A stretch of DNA of 48,169 nt from Roseicyclus sp. (GTDB lineage: Bacteria > Pseudomonadota > Alphaproteobacteria > Rhodobacterales > Rhodobacteraceae): the NCBI GenBank assembly GCA_016763475.1, contig JAESTV010000068.1, forward strand, positions 1-48,169, in the 5' to 3' direction. The stretch's first letter is position 1. Each line of letters starts with the position of its first letter. Made by a program: the position numbers and the translations under genes. The notes under the pieces are model-generated. The model saw only the letters and a program-made list of their open reading frames with translations. It was not told the DNA's origin and made no database searches. This document shows, in pieces, positions 42,718 through 48,169 of the stretch.

Positions 42718-43800
42718 ATGCCCAAAACGATCCGCGCCGCCGTTTGCCACAACTTCGGAGCCGACCTGTCTATCGAGACGATCACCCTGCGCGATCCCGG
42801 CGCCGGTGAGGTGGAGGTGACGCTGGAAGCGGTGGCGATCTGCCATTCCGACATTTCCTTTATGGAAGGCGCTTGGGGTGGCGCTCTGCCCGCCGTGTAT
42901 GGGCACGAGGCGGTGGGGAACGTCACCCAAGTCGGCGCCGGCGTTGCGCTGGAACTGGGCGACCGGGTGATTGTGACCCTGGCGAAGTCCTGCGGCCAAT
43001 GCCCATCCTGTGTCTCGGCGCAACCGATGTACTGCGGCGGCACCACGGCAGAGGCCCCGGTTTTGACAACCCAGGACGGCGCCCCGATCAACAAGGCGAT
43101 GAACTGCGGCGCCTTTGCTGAGGCTGTGGTGGTTGACGCCAGTCAAATTGCGCCGATTGGCGCTGATATCCCGTCCGAGGTTGCCTGCCTTCTGGCCTGC
43201 GGCGTGCCCACGGGCCTTGGCGCCGCAATCAACACCGCCAAAGTGCGCCCCGGCGACAAGGTTGTGGTCATCGGCGCAGGTGGTGTTGGCCTCAACGCGA
43301 TCCAGGGCGCACGCATTGCAGGAGCGGCGCGGATCGTGGCGATGGATCTGGAAGAAAAGAAGCTGGCCGACGCGCTGGAATTCGGCGCAACTGACACCTT
43401 GCCCGCCCAGACCGCGAAGCCATGGAAGGCGCTCTCCAAACTCCTCGGTGGCACACTTGCCGATCATGTTTTCATCTGCGTCGGCGCAATTCCTGCCTAC
43501 GAAACCGCCCTGCGCCTGCTGGCCCCACGGGGCACCGCCTACGCCGTGGGTATGCCCCACAACGGCGAATCCACACCTTATGAGCCGGTGATTTTCGCGG
43601 CCACCGGCCAAGGTATCCGCGGCTCTTTCCTGGGCGAAATTGTCCTGAAACGGGACATCCCGTGGATGGTGGATCTCTACTCCCAAGGCCGGTTGAAACT
43701 TGATGAACTGGTTTCCGCGCGCTGGAGTCTCGATCAGATCAACGAGGCCATCGCGGATACCAACACCGGCCAGGCCCGGCGCAACGTCATCGTTTTCTGA
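42718..43800 (+). CDS. Zinc-dependent alcohol dehydrogenase
   Basis: The 360-residue medium-chain dehydrogenase starts at 42718 behind CGGAGA. It has catalytic-zinc residues Cys42 (AICHSD) and His63-Glu64 (YGHEAVG), a full structural zinc set (C92, C95, C98, C106) and the NAD motif GAGGVGLNAIQGA. It most resembles class III-like or aryl alcohol dehydrogenases; substrate unknown. Its 3' end and the following bases show a tandem duplication of about 18 bases. Confidence 0.92.
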   Translation: MPKTIRAAVCHNFGADLSIETITLRDPGAGEVEVTLEAVAICHSDISFMEGAWGGALPAVYGHEAVGNVTQVGAGVALELGDRVIVTLAKSCGQCPSCVSAQPMYCGGTTAEAPVLTTQDGAPINKAMNCGAFAEAVVVDASQIAPIGADIPSEVACLLACGVPTGLGAAINTAKVRPGDKVVVIGAGGVGLNAIQGARIAGAARIVAMDLEEKKLADALEFGATDTLPAQTAKPWKALSKLLGGTLADHVFICVGAIPAYETALRLLAPRGTAYAVGMPHNGESTPYEPVIFAATGQGIRGSFLGEIVLKRDIPWMVDLYSQGRLKLDELVSARWSLDQINEAIADTNTGQARRNVIVF

Positions 43801-43829
43801 GCACCCCCACGTTTTCTGAATACCCCCAC
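43790..43829. repeat. Short tandem duplication at the end of the alcohol dehydrogenase gene
   Basis: CGTTTTCTGA plus a following ACCCCCA block is repeated right after the stop codon (around 43791-43807 and 43809-43826). Only the first copy is coding. Confidence 0.6.
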
Positions 43830-43832
43830 GTC

Positions 43833-43888
43833 TTCCATTTGCCCTAAATATCCCGGGGGGAGGCGAAGCCGGGGGGCAGCGCCCCCAT
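43833..43888 (-). repeat. Dispersed intergenic element, copy C (inverted)
   Basis: Read on the minus strand: GGGGGCGCTGCCCCCC, GGCTTCGC, CTCCCCCCGGG, ATATTTAGGGCAAATGGAA. It has the same block order as copies A and B. Confidence 0.75.
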
Positions 43889-43907
43889 CAACGAAAGCCA
43901 CACCCAC

Positions 43908-45128
43908 ATGCGCCTTGATCACCTGGAGATTTTTGCGGTTGCCCCCCCAGCCCCCGGTTGGGGGGGGCGGTATTGGCTGATCGTGAGGATCACCACAACG
44001 TGCGGGATCACCGGCCTTGGTGAGGTCTATGCCGCAGGGGTCGGCCCGGAGGTGATGAACGCCGTCATCAACGACGTCTTCACCCGCCACATGCAGGGAG
44101 AGCACCCCGAAAACATCGAACTTATGTCACGGCGCGCCCAGTCCTCGGGTTTCACCCAACGCCCTGACCCCACCGTCTTCGGTGCGTTCTCGGGTTTGGA
44201 AATCGCCTGCTGGGATATCCTCGGCAAAGCTCGGGAGCGACCGGTCTGGGCGCTTCTGGGCGGGCGGATGAACAATCACCTGCGCGCCTACACCTACCTG
44301 TACCCGGACCCCCACCACAATCCCGTGGCCTTCTGGACCTCTCCCGAAATGGCGGCAGAATCCGCCGCCAATCGGGTGGCGGAAGGCTGGACAGCGGTTA
44401 AATTTGATCCCGCCGGTCCCTACACCATCCGTGGCGGTCACATGCCCGCCCTCAGTGACATATCCCTCTCGGCGGAATTCTGCGCCAGAATACGCGAAGC
44501 CGTTGGCACCAAAGCTGACCTGCTTTTTGGCACCCACGGCCAGTTTACCCCCGGCGGAGCGATCCGGCTGGCCAAAGCCATCGAGCCCTACGACCCGCTG
44601 TGGTTTGAAGAACCGATCCCGCCTGACAATCTGCCCGGCCTGGCGGGTGTTGCGGCAAAGACCTCGATCCCGATCGCCACCGGTGAACGCCTGACCACGA
44701 AAGCTGAATTTGCTCAGGCGCTGCGGTATGGCGCGCGTATCCTCCAGCCCGCCCTGGGGCGCGCCGGTGGCATCTGGGAAGGCAAGAAGATTGCCACTCT
44801 GGCTGAGGCCGCAGGCGCACAGCTTGCGCCGCACCTCTACGCCGGGCCGGTGGAATGGGCGGCAAACGTGCATCTGGGTGTCAGTTGCGCCAACCTTCTG
44901 ATGGTTGAGGCCATTGAATCGCCGTTCCACGATGCCTTGGTGACGGGGCGGCCAAAGGTAGAGAACGGGTTTGTCGCAGCCCCTGAGGCACCGGGCCTTG
45001 GGATCGAGCTGAACGACGAGGTGGCAACCGCCAACCGCTACATTGGCAACCGGCTCCATCTTGAGATGCAGGAAGCGCCGTGTGATTGGCAAAACCCAAA
45101 CCGCTTTACCGGCGGCTCGGCGGATTGA
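43908..45128 (+). CDS. Enolase-superfamily (mandelate racemase / muconate lactonizing) protein
   Basis: The 406-residue protein has the capping domain and TIM barrel of sugar-acid dehydratases such as galactonate dehydratase. Glu234 (WFEEPIP) and Glu260 (ATGERLTTK) are metal ligands and His309 (APHLYAGP) is in place. Two canonical acids are replaced: the first metal Asp position reads Gly208 (LLFGTHGQF; canonical D-x-H-G), and the Asp of the Asp-His dyad reads Ala282 (LQPALGRAGG; canonical QPDL). A catalytic shift or loss is possible, or a subgroup-specific site. Convergent with a GntR regulator that may control it. Confidence 0.85.
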   Translation: MRLDHLEIFAVAPPAPGWGGRYWLIVRITTTCGITGLGEVYAAGVGPEVMNAVINDVFTRHMQGEHPENIELMSRRAQSSGFTQRPDPTVFGAFSGLEIACWDILGKARERPVWALLGGRMNNHLRAYTYLYPDPHHNPVAFWTSPEMAAESAANRVAEGWTAVKFDPAGPYTIRGGHMPALSDISLSAEFCARIREAVGTKADLLFGTHGQFTPGGAIRLAKAIEPYDPLWFEEPIPPDNLPGLAGVAAKTSIPIATGERLTTKAEFAQALRYGARILQPALGRAGGIWEGKKIATLAEAAGAQLAPHLYAGPVEWAANVHLGVSCANLLMVEAIESPFHDALVTGRPKVENGFVAAPEAPGLGIELNDEVATANRYIGNRLHLEMQEAPCDWQNPNRFTGGSAD

Positions 45129-45320
45129 GGGGGCGACGGACGGAATCCCATCCGAGCGGCACCTGAGCGACTCACGTTGGGCAGGCGCGGCGGGGCACGC
45201 GAGGCGGATGCAGGCGCGGCGGCACAGGCACACGTCGGGCAGAGTCGGGCAGAGGGCAGGGTCGGGCGCCACACGGGGGGGCCACACGAGGAGGGCAGGG
45301 GTCACCCCGCCGCTGGCCTG

Positions 45321-46088
45321 TTACCTCTCGCGCTCATGGGCATAGCGCAACTGGGCAATTTTTTCGTTTTTCTCCGACGCCTTCAGGGCCGCCATCTCAT
45401 CCTTGACGTAGTCCAGATGCTGCACCACCGCCGCCTTCGCCGCCGCCGGGTCGCGGCTCTGAATCCCGGTGTTGATTGCCCTGTGCTGGTCCAGAAGCAT
45501 GTCCCGTGTGGTTCGGTTCTTGAACATCTGCTGGCGGTTGAAGAACACCCCCTGGCGCAGCAGGTTGAAACTGGCGCGCATCATATGCAGCAGGATCACG
45601 TTATGGCTGGCCTCAATGATGCCGAGGTGAAATTCGGCGTCCAACTCGGCCTCATCACTGGGGTTTCGCTTGCGATGGGCCGCTTCCATCTTGTGAAAGA
45701 TGGTGTCGATGACCTTCAGATCAGTGTCCGAGCCATGGATCGCCGCCCGTTCAGCGGCAATGCCCTCAAGGTCCTGCCGAAACGAGATATAGTCGAAAAC
45801 GGCTTCCTCATGGGCCGACAACAACTCAACCAACGCGGGTGAAAACGCAGAGCCAAGGACATCTGCCACATAGATCCCCGCACCGGGCCGCGTCGCCAGA
45901 AGGCCACGGGATTGCAGCTCCGCAACCGCCTCTCGCAGGCTGGGGCGGGACACGCCAAGGCGCTCGCTGAGTTCACGTTCAGACGGCAAGCGTTCACCGG
46001 GGCGCAGGATACCGCGCAGGATCAGTTGTTCGATCTGTTTGACAACGGAGCGCGACAGCTTCTCTGCCTCAATGCGTTGGAATGGCAT
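45321..46088 (-). CDS. GntR/FCD-family transcription regulator
   Basis: The 255-residue regulator has a GntR winged helix (QIEQLILRGILRPGERLPSERELSERLGVSRPSLREAVAEL, about 18-58) and the FCD ligand domain with AELDAEFHLGIIEASHN and a terminal QHLDYVKDEM helix. Such proteins sense organic acids and repress catabolic genes. Its nearest candidate targets are the enolase-superfamily gene facing it and itself, given the operator-like site just upstream. 45129-45320 holds only GC-rich low-complexity sequence. Confidence 0.92.
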   Translation of the reverse strand: MPFQRIEAEKLSRSVVKQIEQLILRGILRPGERLPSERELSERLGVSRPSLREAVAELQSRGLLATRPGAGIYVADVLGSAFSPALVELLSAHEEAVFDYISFRQDLEGIAAERAAIHGSDTDLKVIDTIFHKMEAAHRKRNPSDEAELDAEFHLGIIEASHNVILLHMMRASFNLLRQGVFFNRQQMFKNRTTRDMLLDQHRAINTGIQSRDPAAAKAAVVQHLDYVKDEMAALKASEKNEKIAQLRYAHERER

Positions 46089-46104
46089 CTGGGGCCTCCT
46101 GGCG

Positions 46105-46121
46105 AATTGGTAAAACGATAT
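46105..46121 (-). promoter_or_regulatory. Operator-like site ahead of the GntR gene
   Basis: AATTGGTAAAACGATAT is one good half and one degenerate half of the AATTGGT-N3-ACCAATT pattern used by PdhR-like regulators; an ACCA follows at 46123. It lies 17 bases upstream of the start codon, suiting autoregulation. Confidence 0.4.
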
Positions 46122-46245
46122 GACCAGTGCGGGAAGGTGTCTAGGCCCGGCTGTCCAATGTCGGCACCTGTGGCCCAGTGGCCCTGTGGTGCAGACGGGA
46201 TGTCGGCAATTGTGGAGCAGGACCCGGCAGAGGGGTGGCGAACAT

Positions 46246-46272
46246 GAAAACGGCCCGCGGTTGGCGGGCCGT
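46246..46272 (-). terminator. Intrinsic terminator of the OmpA-like gene
   Basis: On the minus strand GGCCCGC and GCGGGCC form the stem core (46251-46257, 46264-46270 region) and TTTTC follows. Confidence 0.75.
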
Positions 46273-46295
46273 GAGAAGGGATGCCTGTTTTGGCC

Positions 46296-46955
46296 TCAGC
46301 GTGGGCGAATGATGACTTCGACCCGACGGTTTTGCTGGCGACCAGTTGCGGTAAGGTTACTGGCAACCGGCTGATCTTCACCGCGCCCGAAAGAGCGGAC
46401 ACGTGATGGGGCCACTCCTGCCTCCAACAGCACACCCGCCACGGCCTGCGCGCGCCGGGTTGATAGATCGAGGTTGTAAGCAGCGGAGCCTTCCGCATCG
46501 GTATGGCCAACCACTTCCACACCGGTGTTGGGGTATTGGTTGAGGTTGTAGGCCAACGCCCTCAGGTCGGTTTGCAGACCCGCCCGGATTGCGGCGCTGT
46601 CGAAGCCAAACAGGATGCCTTCGGGCATTGTCACAATCAACTCGGATCCGGTGTTCTCGATCAGGATCTGATCGTTGTTGAGCGCGCCGCGCAAATCCCG
46701 CGCCTGGGCATCAAGCGCAGAGCCTATTGCCCCGCCAGCCAAGGCACCTGCCGCAGCGCCCAGAACCGCGTTGCGCCCTTGGTTGCCATTGCTGGCAGTG
46801 GCGCCCAGAAAGCCGCCCAGAAGGCCGCCGATCACCGCTCCGTCGCGGGTGCGGTTCGGAGAGGGTTGGCCGGGGACGACGGAAGTGGTGACACATCCCG
46901 CCAGCGCAATGACGCCCGCGCTGGCCAGAAGGATTGGTTTGATTAGCAGTGCCAT
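46296..46955 (-). CDS. OmpA-family lipoprotein with glycine zipper
   Basis: The 219-residue product has a lipoprotein signal with lipobox LAGC (Cys21), so it is anchored in the outer membrane. Residues about 40-85 form glycine-zipper repeats (VIGGLLGGFLGATA, AVLGAAAGALAGGAIGS). The C-terminal OmpA domain (about 110-219) has FGFDSAAIRAGL, VEVVGHTDAEGSAAYN and LDLSTRRAQAV, the peptidoglycan-binding site, plus NRRVEVII. It resembles YiaD and PAL-type proteins that tie the outer membrane to the wall. Confidence 0.93.
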   Translation of the reverse strand: MALLIKPILLASAGVIALAGCVTTSVVPGQPSPNRTRDGAVIGGLLGGFLGATASNGNQGRNAVLGAAAGALAGGAIGSALDAQARDLRGALNNDQILIENTGSELIVTMPEGILFGFDSAAIRAGLQTDLRALAYNLNQYPNTGVEVVGHTDAEGSAAYNLDLSTRRAQAVAGVLLEAGVAPSRVRSFGRGEDQPVASNLTATGRQQNRRVEVIIRPR

Positions 46956-47136
46956 GAATAGTGCCCTTTTTCGCCTGTGCCCCGTTTCCCGCGGGAATTG
47001 TTGTGGCCTTTATATCAGGTGATGGGCGCAGGACAGGGGGAATTTCGGGGGTAAGGTGCCACGGGCGGCATAGCGCTCAGGCAACATCCTCCAGTGATCC
47101 GCGCGCTCAGGCCGCGGTGTCAGATTTTGCGCCGGC

Positions 47137-48059
47137 TCAGGGCGCGCCGTCCTGCACCTGCGGCTCTTCGGTTGTGGCGGCCTCCCACGCCAGCATCGCG
47201 CGTTTGACGGGGAACCCCCAATGGTACCCCCCAAGCCCGCCGGATTTGCGCAAGGCGCGGTGGCAGGGGATCAGCCAACTGATCGGATTGCGCCCCACGG
47301 CGGTGCCTACGGCGCGCACGGCGCGAGGCTTGCCGATGGCGCCCGCGATCTGAGAATAGGTGGTGACATGGCCGGTCGGGATGCTCAGCAAGGCTTCCCA
47401 GACCTTGATCTGGAACGGCGCGCCGATCAGGGCAAGGCGCACATCGCCACTGCCCCGAATGCTGCGTCAGCCCTACTGCCGCCAAAGGCGGCGTCAGCCC
47501 TACTGCCGCCGAAGGCGGCGTCAGCCATTGGGCGCAGGGTCATCACGTCCTCCACATATTCCGCCTTGGGCCAGCGTGCGCGCAGGTCCGCCAGGGTCAC
47601 CTCTGGCCCGGTCTCCGATGCGAAGCCAATGCCGCAGATGCCTTTGTCCGTTGCCATCACCAGTGCCGGGCCGAAGGGGCTGTCAAACCATCCCCAGCGG
47701 ATCGTCAGACCCGCCCCCCCGGAGGCATAGGTGCCGGGGCTCATCGCCTCCCAGCGCAGGAACAGATCGTGCAGCCGCCCGCCGCTGGTCAGGCCGGTCT
47801 CTCCCACGGTGTCGAGGACGGTGAACCGCTCCGCCAACAACCGGCGCGCGTGGTCCAGGGTCAGGTATTGCTGGTACCGTTTGGGAGACACACCGACCCA
47901 GCCGCTGAAGGTGCGCTGAAAATGCGCCGCGCTCATGTCGAGGGCCTGTGCGAGGTCATCCAGCGTCTGGTGAGGATCGGCATCTATCAGGTCCAGCGCC
48001 CGGCGCATGACGTTGAAGTGATAGCTGCCGGATTGGTCGGTGCCGTCGTGATGGGACAT
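47137..48059 (-). pseudogene. ada: Ada-like AraC-methyltransferase gene split by a one-base deletion
   Basis: From 48059 the frame encodes an AraC-type helix-turn-helix domain (TLDDLAQALDMSAAHFQRTFSGWVGVSPKRYQQYL) and the start of an O6-alkylguanine DNA methyltransferase domain, then ends at 47427. The methyltransferase continues in another frame with GAPFQIKVWEALLSIPTGHV and the active-site PCHR, ending at 47137. The break is in a 9-residue repeat (ADAAFGGSR): two copies read TTC GGC GGC AGT, the third reads TTC GGG G-C AGT. One extra G at 47453-47456 (C-run on the plus strand) would restore AAFGGSGDVRLALIGAPFQ. Either a true inactivation, a slippage-switched gene, or a sequencing error. There is no N-terminal Ada zinc domain. 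Confidence 0.88.
47464..47527. repeat. 27-base tandem repeat inside ada
   Basis: A 27-base unit starts at 47464, 47491 and 47518 (third partial) and encodes ADAAFGGSR on the minus strand. The repeat joins the two domains of Ada and neighbours the frameshift. Confidence 0.85.
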
Positions 48060-48169
48060 GGGCCTGAGTCTCCTTGCCTGATCTAACCTAGGCAAGGGCC
48101 GGGGGGGATGCGACCCGGTTCTTGCGCCAAGAGGTGAGGCCGGGGGGGGCAAGAGGTGCGGGCCGGGGC

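Noticed and set aside
45196-45300. Short GTCGGGCAGA-type repeats in the spacer before the GntR gene.
   Set aside because: Irregular, low-complexity and GC-rich; no consistent unit or structure.
1-48169. CRISPR arrays, tRNA or rRNA genes, insertion sequences and restriction or toxin-antitoxin systems.
   Set aside because: None could be seen: no regularly spaced repeats of CRISPR type, no transposase or integrase motifs, no tRNA-like cloverleaf noticed by eye. A tRNA scan would be needed to exclude the last fully.

Overview
The window is about 48 kb of a high-GC alphaproteobacterial chromosome, almost certainly from a marine or roseobacter-like member of the Rhodobacteraceae. Three things point there: a complete Rhodobacter-type gene transfer agent (GTA) cluster with an intact CtrA-type box in its leader, an irr regulator divergent from fabA-fabB-fabI, and Flp-type pilin sequence of the kind usual in this family. 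Assignment is by gene content read from the translated sequence; no database search was possible.

Layout. 1-354 is the 3' end of tig. 587-4249 holds four secreted proteins of unknown function; two carry a four-cysteine domain, three copies in one and a single copy in the next. 4362-6197 has a LysE-type exporter convergent with a sorbosone/glucose dehydrogenase. 6292-7562 is the rpsF-rpsR-rplI ribosomal operon on the minus strand. 7849-8796 encodes a Flp-pilin-like N-terminus joined by an Asp-Pro linker to a fifth copy of the four-cysteine domain. 8962-14360 is a fatty-acid synthesis block (fabD, a membrane protein, fabG, acpP, fabF) ending in mltG. 14361-14872 is a regulatory region with a CtrA box and a strong terminator hairpin. 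14873-30093 is the GTA structural cluster, orfg1 to orfg15 plus a DUF2793 gene, with every reading frame open. cysE follows at 30204. typA and irr lie on the minus strand (31143-33831), then fabA, an M50-like membrane metallopeptidase, fabB and fabI (34013-37478). 37710-40212 is a tight HAD hydrolase / alpha-beta hydrolase / PLP dehydratase operon. pcaD-pcaB (minus strand), a zinc alcohol dehydrogenase, an enolase-superfamily protein with altered active-site positions and a GntR/FCD regulator fill 40401-46088. The window closes with an OmpA-like lipoprotein and an ada-type gene split by a one-base deletion.

How it fits together. The two fab blocks supply the core type II fatty-acid enzymes (FabD, FabG, AcpP, FabF in one; FabA, FabB, FabI in the other), the second facing the iron regulator Irr. 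The GTA cluster encodes a small tailed, phage-like particle: terminase, portal, protease, capsid, connectors, tail tube, tape measure, baseplate hub, peptidoglycan peptidase and a very large baseplate protein. That last protein carries about 185 extra residues inside its TIM-barrel region.

The most unusual material is the secreted four-cysteine domain family including the pilin fusion, the insertion in the GTA baseplate protein, the CtrA box and terminator ahead of the GTA, the exactly locatable frameshift in ada, and a dispersed intergenic element present three times between genes.
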